From NCBI RefSeq assembly GCF_009674725.1, contig NZ_WKKH01000010.1, forward strand, positions 62,001 to 126,000: 64,000 nucleotides of DNA. The letters run 5' to 3'. The first letter of the stretch is position 1; each line of letters starts with the position of its first letter. Positions 9,577 to 19,414 of this stretch are shown here, one piece after another. A program made the translations under genes and the position numbers. The stretch comes from Pedobacter petrophilus (GTDB lineage: Bacteria; Bacteroidota; Bacteroidia; Sphingobacteriales; Sphingobacteriaceae). The notes under the pieces were generated by a model that saw nothing but the letters and a program-made list of their open reading frames with translations, was not told where the DNA came from and did not search any database.

Positions 9577-11064
9577 ATGCAAAACACCACATTAGGTCAA
9601 TTAAAAACAACAGGATATAAATCAAGATCGGTTAAAGAAGAGCTTAGAGAAAATCTAATTACCGTTCTCCGCGATAAAAAAACAGAGTTTGAAGGTATTA
9701 TCGGTTATGATGAAACCGTAATTCCAGAGTTGCAAACGGCCATTCTTTCCCGCCATAATATTTTACTTTTAGGTTTACGCGGACAAGCGAAAACGCGGAT
9801 TGCCCGTTTAATGGTTAACCTGCTGGATGAGTATGTGCCTTATGTTGCCGGAAGTGAAATTTTTGATGATCCACTGAATCCAATTTCCTGGTTTGCAAGA
9901 AATGAAATTGCAACCAAAGGTGATGATACAGAGATTGCCTGGTTGCACCGCAGCGACCGCTATACTGAAAAACTAGCCACGCCTGATGTTACTGTTGCCG
10001 ATTTAATTGGTGATGTTGATCCGATCAAAGCGGCTACTTTAAAGTTAACCTATAACGATGAACGCGTAATTCACTTCGGATTAATTCCACGTGCACACCG
10101 TAGTATTTTCGTGATTAACGAATTGCCGGATTTGCAGGCGCGGATTCAGGTGGCATTATTCAACATGTTGCAAGAGAAAGACATCCAGATTCGTGGTTTC
10201 AAACTGCGTTTGCCTTTAGATATTCAATTTGTATTTACCGCAAACCCGGAAGATTATACCAATCGTGGAAGTATCGTAACCCCTTTGAAAGATCGGATTG
10301 AAAGTCAGATTTTAACCCACTATCCAAAAAGCATTGAAATTTCCCGTAAAATTACTTTCCAGGAAGCAAAGTTAACGGAGTCGCAACGTGCAAATATCGA
10401 GGCAGATGGCTTAGTGAAAGATTTAGTTGAGCAAATTGCCTTTGAAGCGCGTAAAAGCGAATATATTGATCAAAAATCCGGTGTTTCGGCAAGGTTGACC
10501 ATTTCGGCTTACGAAAATTTAATCAGCACAGCTGAACGAAGAATGCTGATCTCCGGTGAAAAAAATACCGCTGTTCGCCTGTCTGATCTGGCCGGAATTA
10601 TCCCTGCCATCACCGGGAAAATTGAACTGGTTTATGAAGGCGAGCTGGAAGGACCTGCACATGTAGCGACCACGCTAATTGGGAAAGCGGTAAAAACCTT
10701 ATTTGCACGCTATTTCCCTGATCCTGAAAAAGCTAAGAAAACAAAAGAAGCAAATCCTTATACCGCAATTACAGAATGGTTTACTGAAGGAAACAATGTT
10801 GATGTAACCGATAGTTTAACCAATGCCCAATATAAAAAAGCATTGATGCTGGTACCAAACTTATACGATACCGTTAAAAAGTTTCACCCAAAATTAAGCG
10901 AAAACCAAACTTTGCTATTAATGGAATTCGTATTACATGGACTGGCTGAATATTCTCAACTGAGCAAAAACTTCTTAAACGGCGGTTTTAGTTTCAGCGA
11001 TATGTTCGGCAGTTTATTTAATGCTGAGTTTGATGAAGAAGAGGACGAAGACGATTTTAGATAA
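9577..11064 (+). CDS. MoxR/magnesium-chelatase-type AAA+ ATPase
   Basis: This 495-residue AAA+ ATPase has Walker A GLRGQAKT (residues 66-73), the sensor-1 region FVFTANPEDYTNRG and an arginine-rich stretch LKDRIESQ. The Walker B region reads FVINELPDL, with Asn180 where Asp is usual and Glu181 kept. In the family I recall, INELPDL is common, so this is probably not a lesion. The C-terminus is very acidic (FDEEEDEDDF). It acts with the VWA protein encoded just upstream; the client is unknown. Confidence 0.9.
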   Translation: MQNTTLGQLKTTGYKSRSVKEELRENLITVLRDKKTEFEGIIGYDETVIPELQTAILSRHNILLLGLRGQAKTRIARLMVNLLDEYVPYVAGSEIFDDPLNPISWFARNEIATKGDDTEIAWLHRSDRYTEKLATPDVTVADLIGDVDPIKAATLKLTYNDERVIHFGLIPRAHRSIFVINELPDLQARIQVALFNMLQEKDIQIRGFKLRLPLDIQFVFTANPEDYTNRGSIVTPLKDRIESQILTHYPKSIEISRKITFQEAKLTESQRANIEADGLVKDLVEQIAFEARKSEYIDQKSGVSARLTISAYENLISTAERRMLISGEKNTAVRLSDLAGIIPAITGKIELVYEGELEGPAHVATTLIGKAVKTLFARYFPDPEKAKKTKEANPYTAITEWFTEGNNVDVTDSLTNAQYKKALMLVPNLYDTVKKFHPKLSENQTLLLMEFVLHGLAEYSQLSKNFLNGGFSFSDMFGSLFNAEFDEEEDEDDFR

Positions 11065-11158
11065 CATTTAAATTATACAAATGACTAGCTTTGACAGCTT
11101 TCTATCAAATAAGACAGAAAGCCGTCGAAGCTTTTTTTATTTATAAACCATATTCCAA

Positions 11159-12403
11159 ATGGGAAGATTACCTTTTATCATTGCCGCCTGTATTTTTATT
11201 CTTGCTTTCGATATTTATTGCTTCAAGGCAATTATTTCAGTTTTCAAAAAGTGGAAACCATCAACAAAAAAAATATTTACCATTTTATACTGGAGTTATA
11301 GCATCCTGCTGATTATAGGCGTTTTTGCCGGAATTTACCTCAATCTTTTTTTAACATTAAGGGCAATAATTTTAGTAGCATTCTTTTTAACGGTTGCCTG
11401 TAAAATGGCCATGCTGCCGTTTTTAATTCTGGATGATCTGAGAAGACTTTTTATCAAGTTATTTAGGAAAAAAGAGGTTACACCAATAGCACCGATAGCC
11501 GAAACAGACCAGATTTCGCGTTCAGAATTTTTAGTTAAAGCAGGTTTAGTCGCCGCTGCAGTTCCTTTAACTTCTTTGAGTTGTGGAATCATTTCCGGCG
11601 CTTATGATTATCAGGTTAGAAAAGTAAATTTAATTCTGCCTAATCTTCCCAAAGCATTTGATGGGATTACCATGGCGCAAATTTCAGACATCCACTCTGG
11701 CAGCTTCTATAACAAAACTGCTGTTAAAGGAGGAGTTGAACTCCTGATGGCCCAAAAACCAGATTTCGTTTTCTTTACCGGAGATTTGGTAAACAACCTC
11801 ACCAATGAAGTAAGAGACTATCAGGATATATTTTCAAAAGTAAAAGCACCGCTTGGGGTATATTCTTCCCTCGGAAACCATGATTATGGTGATTACTATT
11901 TTGGAAAGGAAACTTCTCCTGCCAAGGTAAAAAATCTGAAAGACATGGTAGATGTACATAAGGTAATGGGTTATGACCTGTTAATGAATGAACACCGCAG
12001 GTTAAAGGTTGATGGTGAAGAACTTGGCATTTTAGGAATCGAAAACTGGGGAATGGGCCGCTTTCCTAAATACGGCAAGATGGAACTGGCGGTTCAGAAC
12101 ACAGATGATTTACCAGTTAAATTATTATTAAGCCACGATCCATCACACTGGCGTGGCGAAGTATTGCAGAAATATCCCCAGATTGATGCCATGTTTAGCG
12201 GCCATACCCATGGCATGCAATTCGGCGTGCGCCTGAAAGAATATCAATGGAGCCCCGTTCAATACATTTACAAAGAATGGGCTGGTCTATACCAGGAGCA
12301 AAAACAGCAGCTTTATGTGAATGTTGGCTATGGGTTTTTAGGTTATCCTGGCAGAGTTGGTGTATTGCCGGAGATAACGATTTTTACATTGAAGAGAGGT
12401 TAA
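11159..12403 (+). CDS. Membrane-anchored calcineurin-like metallophosphoesterase
   Basis: Three transmembrane helices fill residues 1-95, followed by a cytosolic or linker segment and a further hydrophobic stretch (LVKAGLVAAAVPLTSL, about 126-140). The phosphoesterase domain starts near 160, with all metal motifs: SDIHSG (Asp177, His179), FTGDLVNN, LGNHDYGDYY, LSHDPSHW and SGHTHGMQFG. This layout is that of the YkuE-like family related to UDP-2,3-diacylglucosamine hydrolases. Start ATG 11159; a shorter open frame overlapping the first 150 bp is in another frame and was ignored. The substrate is unknown. Confidence 0.9.
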   Translation: MGRLPFIIAACIFILAFDIYCFKAIISVFKKWKPSTKKIFTILYWSYSILLIIGVFAGIYLNLFLTLRAIILVAFFLTVACKMAMLPFLILDDLRRLFIKLFRKKEVTPIAPIAETDQISRSEFLVKAGLVAAAVPLTSLSCGIISGAYDYQVRKVNLILPNLPKAFDGITMAQISDIHSGSFYNKTAVKGGVELLMAQKPDFVFFTGDLVNNLTNEVRDYQDIFSKVKAPLGVYSSLGNHDYGDYYFGKETSPAKVKNLKDMVDVHKVMGYDLLMNEHRRLKVDGEELGILGIENWGMGRFPKYGKMELAVQNTDDLPVKLLLSHDPSHWRGEVLQKYPQIDAMFSGHTHGMQFGVRLKEYQWSPVQYIYKEWAGLYQEQKQQLYVNVGYGFLGYPGRVGVLPEITIFTLKRG

Positions 12404-12480
12404 GGAATGAATAAATGAATGAGAGAATGAAAGGTATTGCACGAAAACACTCCTCATTCACTCATTCACTCATTCAAAAC
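12404..12480. repeat. Imperfect inverted repeat of GAATGA units between convergent genes
   Basis: GAATGAATAAATGAATGAG-type sequence (about 12405-12431) faces TCATTCACTCATTCACTCATTC (about 12453-12475). The two can form a long imperfect hairpin between the convergent phosphoesterase and response-regulator genes, and may act as a bidirectional terminator. Confidence 0.5.
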
Positions 12481-12493
12481 TCAATCATTTATA

Positions 12494-13183
12494 TTATCCC
12501 GCATTAAAACGATAGCCAACACCACGAACGGTTTGCAGCAATTGCGGATTATCAGGATTCAATTCTATTTTCTTACGTAAGCGCACAATATGCATATCTA
12601 ACGTACGGGTATTTACATCAGAGTTATAACCCCAAACCACCAACATCAGTTCATCACGGTTAATTACTTTGCCTGGGTTTCTCAAGAAATAAAGCAAGAT
12701 TCTGTTCTCTAAAATCGTCAATTCAATTTTCTTCCCATCTCTGAATAACGTATGGATGTTTGGGTGATGCTCCATATTACCAAAACGGTGAATTTCGGCA
12801 GTATCTTTATTTACGATGAACTTCACCTTACTCTCCAGCATAGCCACCAATACATCCATGTTAAATGGCTTGGTGATGTAATCAGATGCACCAAAGTTGT
12901 AAGCATCAATTTTATCAACATCCTGAGCTTTAGCCGTCATCATAATTACCAGGTTTTCAAATCCCTGTTTACGAACACTCTCGCATACTTCGGCACCTTG
13001 TTTACCGGGCATCATCCAATCCAACAAAACGATATCAGGTTGATCAGCAATAATCATCCGCTCGCCCGATTCACCATCATTTGCTTCCAGGACGTGATAG
13101 CCTTCAGTTTTTAAACGATGTGCAACTAAAAAGCGAAGATTTTCATCATCTTCTACAATTAATATTTTTACTTCTTTAGACAT
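12494..13183 (-). CDS. OmpR/PhoB-family response regulator
   Basis: The 229-residue protein has an N-terminal receiver domain with acidic EDDE, phospho-acceptor Asp55 (VLLDWMMPG) and the Lys motif ITKPFN, and a C-terminal winged helix (about 125-228) with RDELMLVVWG and the recognition region VRGVGYRFNAG. It is the last gene of a minus-strand operon: S9-like lipoprotein, histidine kinase, regulator. The gap to the kinase gene is 105 bp and holds a short direct repeat (GTTGTAATGTT). Confidence 0.95.
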   Translation of the reverse strand: MSKEVKILIVEDDENLRFLVAHRLKTEGYHVLEANDGESGERMIIADQPDIVLLDWMMPGKQGAEVCESVRKQGFENLVIMMTAKAQDVDKIDAYNFGASDYITKPFNMDVLVAMLESKVKFIVNKDTAEIHRFGNMEHHPNIHTLFRDGKKIELTILENRILLYFLRNPGKVINRDELMLVVWGYNSDVNTRTLDMHIVRLRKKIELNPDNPQLLQTVRGVGYRFNAG

Positions 13184-13288
13184 TTATGTGTGTTTTATAT
13201 GCGGTTGTAATGTTGAAACGTTGTAATGTTTAAAGGGTTAAACTCAACTTTACAACCTTCCAACCTTTAACTTTTCAACTCCTTAAAT

Positions 13289-14956
13289 TTAACTATTATA
13301 CGGCAGCACGATCTTAAACTCAGTACCCATGCCCACTTTACTTTTAACGGAGATTTCTCCATCCATAAAGTTAACCAGTTCTTTGCAAAAAGCCAAACCA
13401 AGGCCTACGCTTCCCATCTGGTTATATTCATTCTGGATTCTGAAAAACTTCTTAAAAATGTTATTCAATTCACTTGAAGCAATTCCGATCCCCTTATCTG
13501 CAAAACGAAATACCAGTACACCTTTAATGAGCTTGGCACTGATGTGAAGCTTCTTATTTTCTGGCTTGGAATATTTGTAAGCATTTTCAGCAAGGTTATC
13601 AAACAGACTACCTAACAACACCGGATCGGTAATGAAGGTTTTAAATCCAACCACTTCATAACTCATCTTAAAATCAGGGTGTTTCAAGGTATGCGATTCG
13701 ATGGTGCTTTCGATAAAATCACGAATGTTAACCGTTTCCTGATTTAGTTTGATGGCCTTATTTTCAATCTGCGTAAAGGCCAATAGTTTATTCATCAAGC
13801 CATTCAGCTTATCGGCTTCTTCATCTAATATTTTACCATAAAGCTGCTGCTCTTTCTGGCTCAAAGCTGTTGCACTTTTGATGTTATTACCTGCGATCTT
13901 AATCACACTAACCGGCGTTTTAAACTCATGCGTAAGGTTATTTACAAAATCGTACTGGAGCTTGAACATTTTACTATTGATATTCAGGTTCCGGTAGATC
14001 AAAAAAGCAACCAAAAGCAGTACACCATAAACCAAAAGCAAAACGAGTGCAATCGGCATAAAATAGATGAATATCTCCTTTTTAATGTAAGATTTAGAAC
14101 TGGTAAAATACAATTTAAAATCAGAGAAGGCACCTGGCAGGGCAATCTCAGTCGTCATATTTTCCTCTGAAGTATCTATTGGATCGTAAGTTAAAGGTTC
14201 TACCTGAATCTTCTGATACAACAAGGGCCGGGTGTTTTCTACTTTGATCTTATTTGGATCAAGTTGAAACACCAACATATCTTGTTGATACACCGGCAAC
14301 AAATTAAGTTTGCGCCGCATCATGTCTTTATAGATTTTTAAGTCTTCTATTCTTGGAATATTCAGATAAGTAATCTTATTTGAATTTACGACGGAGAAAT
14401 TAGTAAAAAGTGCTTCCTGCGTCGGAACAGCAGTAGTATCTAGCTGATCAACGAAGGTGACCAGTTTATAAGCCATGGCATTAAAGTCATCGCCTACGTT
14501 AAAAGAACGTGTATCGGCTTCAGAAAATAGCCTGATAGAATCTGGTGAAATACCTCGGCCAAATTGGAAAATAGATTTCGGACCAATGGATAGGTTTCCT
14601 ACATTCATTCCATCTTTTACGGCAACATTTTTTACTTCTGTATCATAAAATGTAACCCTGGAAACAAATGGATATTTTACAATAATGGTATCTACAAATT
14701 TTGCAGCTGTGGCAGAATCCAAGAACCCGTTATAGTAGGAAATCTCAGGCATTTTATTCTGAAAGAAATCGTTATAGGGCTTTATGCTTTGCTCCAGAAC
14801 ATTTACTTTTTCTGATACAAACTCATTTTCTATAGATTTCTTACTGAAGTTGAAAGCCAAAAAGAGAGAGAGTATAAATAAGATCGAGATTAATACAATG
14901 AAAGTAACACCAAGCGAGAAATTTTTGCGATAGCCGCTTTTCTTATCGAGCGCCAT
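13289..14956 (-). CDS. Sensor histidine kinase with large periplasmic domain
   Basis: The 555-residue kinase has transmembrane helices at about 18-38 and 298-321, enclosing a roughly 260-residue extracytoplasmic sensor domain of no recognised family. The cytoplasmic part has the H-box NNLTHEFKTPV (His343), N-box LAENAYKYSK, and G-boxes DKGIGI and GLGLAF. It starts 3 bp after the S9-like gene ends, so the two are cotranscribed. The large sensor domain and the cotranscribed envelope lipoprotein suggest periplasmic signal sensing, possibly through that lipoprotein (inference). Confidence 0.94.
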   Translation of the reverse strand: MALDKKSGYRKNFSLGVTFIVLISILFILSLFLAFNFSKKSIENEFVSEKVNVLEQSIKPYNDFFQNKMPEISYYNGFLDSATAAKFVDTIIVKYPFVSRVTFYDTEVKNVAVKDGMNVGNLSIGPKSIFQFGRGISPDSIRLFSEADTRSFNVGDDFNAMAYKLVTFVDQLDTTAVPTQEALFTNFSVVNSNKITYLNIPRIEDLKIYKDMMRRKLNLLPVYQQDMLVFQLDPNKIKVENTRPLLYQKIQVEPLTYDPIDTSEENMTTEIALPGAFSDFKLYFTSSKSYIKKEIFIYFMPIALVLLLVYGVLLLVAFLIYRNLNINSKMFKLQYDFVNNLTHEFKTPVSVIKIAGNNIKSATALSQKEQQLYGKILDEEADKLNGLMNKLLAFTQIENKAIKLNQETVNIRDFIESTIESHTLKHPDFKMSYEVVGFKTFITDPVLLGSLFDNLAENAYKYSKPENKKLHISAKLIKGVLVFRFADKGIGIASSELNNIFKKFFRIQNEYNQMGSVGLGLAFCKELVNFMDGEISVKSKVGMGTEFKIVLPYNS

Positions 14957-14959
14957 AGC

Positions 14960-16846
14960 TTATTTTTTACTGATATTAGTTTTTAAAAATTCTTCTAACG
15001 CTTTGTACAAGGCGGTTCGCCCTTGCTGTCTTTTAACTGGATTCGGACCTTCTTCCTTTTCAATATAAGTTACGGGTACATTCCTTTTTTTAAGCTCTTT
15101 AATAAATTGAACGCCCTCGGCCACATTTACCCTTGGATCTTTAGGGTTCTGTGCAATAAAAATCGGCGATTTAAACCGGTCTGCATGGAAAACGGGAGAT
15201 GCAAAACGCAGGTAATCTGTATCGGTTACCGGGTTGCCAATAATTTCATAGTACATCTGTAAGTTCGACTTTAAGAATGGCGGAATTCCTTTCAGGTAAC
15301 TAAACAAGTTAATTACTCCAGAATTGGATCCTCCACAACTATAAATATCGGAATTTTTATACAAACAATTCAATGCAATATAACCCCCAAAACCGTTTCC
15401 ATAAATGGCAATTTTTTTAGGGTTTGCGATCTTCTGCTTAATGAGCCAGCGCGCACCATCATTTACATCCTCCTGAATTTTATCGCTCCATTGTTTAAAT
15501 CCTGCTGCATAAAAGGATTTTCCATATCCGGTTGAGCCACGATAATTTACCTGTAACACGGCGTAACCCCGGTTGGCTAAAAACTGCACCTCTGCATTGT
15601 AACCCCAGGAATTTCGCCCACCCGGACCATTATGTGGCAAAACAACTACTGGGAGATTTGTTTGCTTTTTACCTTTTGGAAACGTTAAATAACCGTTAAT
15701 GGTTAAACTATCTGAGCTTTTGAAACTTATCGGTTTCATAGCGCTCATCGTTTCTTCCTTAATAGATGAATTAATATCTGTAAGTTTCTTAAGCTTATTT
15801 TCGCTGGCGGTATAGAGATAATAAGAACCTGGATTTTTATCTGTAAACGTTCTCACCACAAAAACATTATCCATTTTATCCTTATCCATGATCCGCCATT
15901 CTGTACCCGGCAAAAGTTTATCTATTTTGCTATAGGTGAATTTTGAACTGTCATCAAGGTAGTATTTCTGCTTTTTCCAGGTTTCGCAGGTTACGAACAT
16001 AATCTTATTTTGCGTTCTGGAATAACTGGTTTCTACCACATTGAGCGTATCATTGGCAAACAATACTTTTTTCTCTTTACCCGTTTTTAAATCCAGTGCC
16101 ACTAATGCATTTTTATCTCTGTTGGCATTAGAGATAGCATATAATACATTGGGTTCATTCTCCGGGAATGCCACAGGTTGAAATGTTGTTTCGAAATTAT
16201 TGGTAATTACAGGCGCGAATGGTTTACTTTCATTTTCACGGTACAGCAAGGTTTCATTTACGCCATCACTTGCTACAGCGATCTTGAGAATCCCTTTATT
16301 ATCGGTCATCCATTCGGTAATATTACCAGGATTTTTTGCCGCGATTTCCATTTTTCCATCACGTACATTTAAGCGGTAAACATCAAAAACGGTAGAATCT
16401 CTCCTGTTGGAAGCAACGATAATATACTTATCATCAATCAATTGATCTTCAATAACGCGCACGCGGGTTTTCTCATTCGAGCTAAGCTGAACTTGTTTAC
16501 TACCATTTTTATTGATCACAAAAAGATCTGATTTACGCTCTTTAGTATCATCTTCCGTATAGTAAATCAATTCATTATTGCTGGTCCAGAAATGAAAACT
16601 GATTGATTTTTCTGTGAGGTGAGTGAGCTGAACACTCTTTCCCGTGGCCAGATTTTCTACGAAAAGATCTAATTTTTTATCTTGAAGCTTTAAATAAGAA
16701 AGGCTTTTTCCATCAGGAGAAATGCGGTAATAAGCCTTATCCTGCGTTTTAAAGAAATCATCCACCGGAATAATATTCACATTATCCGAACTTTTACAAG
16801 CACAGAGTACAGCAATAAAAATCAATAGAATAATTTGTTTTAGCAT
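14960..16846 (-). CDS. S9 prolyl-oligopeptidase-like lipoprotein lacking catalytic Ser and His
   Basis: The 628-residue protein has a lipoprotein signal (AVLCAC, Cys17), a beta-propeller N-terminal half (ISPDGKSLSYLKL, YYTEDD and similar blades) and an alpha/beta-hydrolase C-terminal domain from about 395. Family members carry a GGSYGGY nucleophile elbow; here it reads GNGFGGY, with Gly485 (codon GGT at 15392-15394) in place of Ser. The Asp is kept (NPKDPRV, Asp570), but the usual EGHGF reads EGPNP, so the His is also lost (Pro601). The frame is intact, so this looks like a maintained pseudoenzyme. It heads an operon with a kinase and a response regulator. Confidence 0.88.
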   Translation of the reverse strand: MLKQIILLIFIAVLCACKSSDNVNIIPVDDFFKTQDKAYYRISPDGKSLSYLKLQDKKLDLFVENLATGKSVQLTHLTEKSISFHFWTSNNELIYYTEDDTKERKSDLFVINKNGSKQVQLSSNEKTRVRVIEDQLIDDKYIIVASNRRDSTVFDVYRLNVRDGKMEIAAKNPGNITEWMTDNKGILKIAVASDGVNETLLYRENESKPFAPVITNNFETTFQPVAFPENEPNVLYAISNANRDKNALVALDLKTGKEKKVLFANDTLNVVETSYSRTQNKIMFVTCETWKKQKYYLDDSSKFTYSKIDKLLPGTEWRIMDKDKMDNVFVVRTFTDKNPGSYYLYTASENKLKKLTDINSSIKEETMSAMKPISFKSSDSLTINGYLTFPKGKKQTNLPVVVLPHNGPGGRNSWGYNAEVQFLANRGYAVLQVNYRGSTGYGKSFYAAGFKQWSDKIQEDVNDGARWLIKQKIANPKKIAIYGNGFGGYIALNCLYKNSDIYSCGGSNSGVINLFSYLKGIPPFLKSNLQMYYEIIGNPVTDTDYLRFASPVFHADRFKSPIFIAQNPKDPRVNVAEGVQFIKELKKRNVPVTYIEKEEGPNPVKRQQGRTALYKALEEFLKTNISKK

Positions 16847-17067
16847 AAATAATTCCTCACCGGGACAACAAAAATAGGCATCCCAACCACTTAACTATGC
16901 TTTACACTAACAATGTTACTTTGATTGTGAATGCAGGCATGGTGGTCAATTTAGTATTTATCAGAAACAGACAAACCAAAATACAGGTAACATTCTTATT
17001 AGAATTTTCGGACATGCTGCACACTACAAACTAAATCCATTTAGCCAATCTTTAGTAGTAAAGCTTT

Positions 17068-17075
17068 TACCTTTG
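17068..17075 (+). promoter_or_regulatory. -7 promoter element upstream of the TPR gene
   Basis: TACCTTTG matches the Bacteroidota -7 consensus TAnnTTTG and lies 40 bp before ATG 17115. The 268-bp spacer from 16847 separates this gene from the divergent S9-like operon; nothing else in it was recognised. Confidence 0.55.
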
Positions 17076-17114
17076 AGGGCTTTTTGCTACATTTAAAATT
17101 CACAAACCAGGATT

Positions 17115-18938
17115 ATGACTCGTTTAATCGTCTTCGCTTTTTTTCTATTGAGCTTTAGTGTAAAGGCACAGATTTCACGCAACAATCAATCTTTCAACAA
17201 CGATGAAACGGCTTTAGCTATACAATATTATCGGGATGGTGATTATGAAAAGGCCGCAGTTTTGTTAGAAAAAATCCTGGTCAATCCCAATAATCAGGGA
17301 TATTTCGATGTTTATTTTAATACACTGATTAAGCTTAACCGTTATGAGGTGGCCGAAAAACTGGTGAAAAAAATTTTAAAGCAAAACCCGGGAGATGATG
17401 CTTATCCGATTGCACTCGGCAAACTCTATCAGGAAAAAGGTGATGTTGGAGCAGCGAATAAAATTTTTAATGAAATCATTGCCAAACTTCCAAAAGACGA
17501 ATTCAAAATCAGAAATCTGGCCAATAACTTTTATCGGTTTGAAAACTATGATTTAGCGGTACAAACTTTTAAACAGGGAAGAAAATTGTTGGGCGATGAT
17601 CAGCTCTTTGCTCCTGAACTGCTGAATATCTACCGTTTTAAAAAGGATAAGCCCATGCTGATGCAGGAATATCTGGATATTTTGAAATCAATCCCACAGC
17701 TGCTGCCACAAGCAGAAAGCACGCTGGCGATGATCTTCGAAGATAAAAATGATTATCAGGTTTTCCAGACTGCCATATTGAGAAAAATCCAAAAAGAGCC
17801 AGATGCAGAAGTTTACATCAAGCTTTTAACCTGGAATTACATCCAGCAACAAGAGTTCGATATGGCCTTGCGTCAGTTAATCGCCTTTGATAAACGTACC
17901 AAAGCAGATGGCGCAACCTTATTTAACGCGGTTTATACCTTTGTAGATAATGGTGCTTATGAAACCGCAATTAAGGCTTACGAATACCTGCTAACCAAAG
18001 GGAAGGAAAGCCAATATTACCTGCCAGCAAAGATTGAAATGTTAAGCACCAAATACAACCTTCAAACTTCTGGCAAATACACTGCAGCTGAACTGGCAGC
18101 TTTAGCTAAAGATTATCAGGTTTTGCTGGAAGAAAACGGCAAGAACAGAAACACATTATTCGCCATTAAAAAATTGGCGAATCTGCAGGCTTACTACCTA
18201 AATCAGCCGGGTAACGCAGAAAAAAGCCTCGAAGAAGCTTTACAGTTACCTGGAATGAATTCGACTGAAATTGGTCAGTTGAAACTGGATTTAGGCGATG
18301 TTTACATTCTAACCAATCAACCCTGGGAAGCATTTTTAGTTTATGAACAGGTAAGCAAGCAGTTTGAAGGACAGCCGATTGGCAACGAAGCCAGGTTTAG
18401 AAGCGCCAAACTTTCGTTCTATCAGGGTAATTTTGAGTATAGTAATAGTCAATGTCAGGTGCTTAAGGCAGCAACCTCACAACTTATTGCTAATGATGCA
18501 CTTAATTTAAGCTTACTGATTTCTGATAATATTCAAACCCCAATAGACAGCAATGCATTGAAAATGTATGCTGATGCGGAGATGCTGTTGTTTAGAAATT
18601 TGCCTGTGCAAGCTGTAAAAAAATTAGACAGCATCGCAATTGCTTATCCCCAGAATGGTTTAGCTGATGCCATTTTAATGAGTAAGGCGAAGATTTTTAT
18701 TAAATCTGGCGATTTTATAAAGGCTACAGAAATGCTGAAAAAGGTAGCAGACGGGTTTAAAGATGGCATCTGGACTGATGATGCTCTGTTTACGCTTGGC
18801 GATTTGTACGAAAAGAAACTTAATGATATGGAGCAGGCGAAGCACTACTTTCAGAAGCTGGTTACGGATTATCCAGGCAGTATGTTTAGCGCTGAAGCCA
18901 GAAAAAGATTCAGGAACCTACGCGGTGATGGCGTCTAA
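17115..18938 (+). CDS. Exported tetratricopeptide-repeat protein
   Basis: This 607-residue protein starts with a cleavable signal peptide (LIVFAFFLLSFSVKAQ) and is then helical throughout, with many TPR-like motifs (for example ALAIQYYRDGDYEKAAVLLE and, near the end, DALFTLGDLYEKKLNDMEQA). The last repeats resemble the YbgF/outer-membrane assembly type 'FQKLVTDYPGS'. It is probably a periplasmic protein-protein interaction scaffold. It is monocistronic, divergent from the S9-like operon. No enzymatic domain is seen. Confidence 0.88.
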   Translation: MTRLIVFAFFLLSFSVKAQISRNNQSFNNDETALAIQYYRDGDYEKAAVLLEKILVNPNNQGYFDVYFNTLIKLNRYEVAEKLVKKILKQNPGDDAYPIALGKLYQEKGDVGAANKIFNEIIAKLPKDEFKIRNLANNFYRFENYDLAVQTFKQGRKLLGDDQLFAPELLNIYRFKKDKPMLMQEYLDILKSIPQLLPQAESTLAMIFEDKNDYQVFQTAILRKIQKEPDAEVYIKLLTWNYIQQQEFDMALRQLIAFDKRTKADGATLFNAVYTFVDNGAYETAIKAYEYLLTKGKESQYYLPAKIEMLSTKYNLQTSGKYTAAELAALAKDYQVLLEENGKNRNTLFAIKKLANLQAYYLNQPGNAEKSLEEALQLPGMNSTEIGQLKLDLGDVYILTNQPWEAFLVYEQVSKQFEGQPIGNEARFRSAKLSFYQGNFEYSNSQCQVLKAATSQLIANDALNLSLLISDNIQTPIDSNALKMYADAEMLLFRNLPVQAVKKLDSIAIAYPQNGLADAILMSKAKIFIKSGDFIKATEMLKKVADGFKDGIWTDDALFTLGDLYEKKLNDMEQAKHYFQKLVTDYPGSMFSAEARKRFRNLRGDGV

Positions 18939-19071
18939 GTAAAGCCGTTACCGTGATTCCATTTCGGTACTATCACAATAGAGTTGCTGAGCCAAACTCA
19001 GCATAATGATTTTTAAATAATTATAGCGCACAGAATATAGGCGGTCAGTTTTTTCTTAAATTTTACTTAGC

Positions 19072-19079
19072 TATCTTTG
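19072..19079 (+). promoter_or_regulatory. -7 element placed for a leaderless transcript
   Basis: TATCTTTG is a perfect TAnnTTTG and ends only 4 nt before ATG 19084, so transcription should start at or next to the start codon. Confidence 0.65.
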
Positions 19080-19083
19080 CAAC

Positions 19084-19386
19084 ATGCTTTTATATAATGT
19101 TACGCTAATTTTAGAAGAATCAGCAGCTGATGAATGGTTGCAATGGATGGAGGAAACTCATATTCCAGCGGTAATGGCTACCGGAATGTTCGTATCTAAC
19201 CGCTTGTTAAAAGTTTTGGATTCTCCGAACGAAGGCGTTACTTATTGCACACAATATGTGGCCGAAAATCAGGAAAATTACGACCAATATCAACAGGTTT
19301 ATGCTCCCGCCTTACAAGAGGATTTAAACGAAAAGTTTAAAAACCGTTTTGTAGCTTATAGAACGTTGATGGAGTTTGTAGGCTAA
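19084..19386 (+). CDS. DUF4286 family protein
   Basis: This 100-residue cytosolic protein matches the DUF4286 pattern: a ferredoxin-like fold with NVTLILEESAADEWLQWM, HIPAVMATG and YVAENQENYDQY. It resembles small antibiotic-biosynthesis-monooxygenase-like proteins, but no catalytic role is known. It is monocistronic with a probable leaderless promoter; its 3' end faces the MazG-like gene, 28 bp away. Confidence 0.85.
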   Translation: MLLYNVTLILEESAADEWLQWMEETHIPAVMATGMFVSNRLLKVLDSPNEGVTYCTQYVAENQENYDQYQQVYAPALQEDLNEKFKNRFVAYRTLMEFVG

Positions 19387-19414
19387 ACTCCGAACCCCGA
19401 TTAAACCGAACTAC

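Noticed and set aside
11091..11312. 73-codon plus-strand frame before the phosphoesterase
   Set aside because: It overlaps the membrane segment of the phosphoesterase in another frame and has no start context; its hydrophobic stretch is a shadow.
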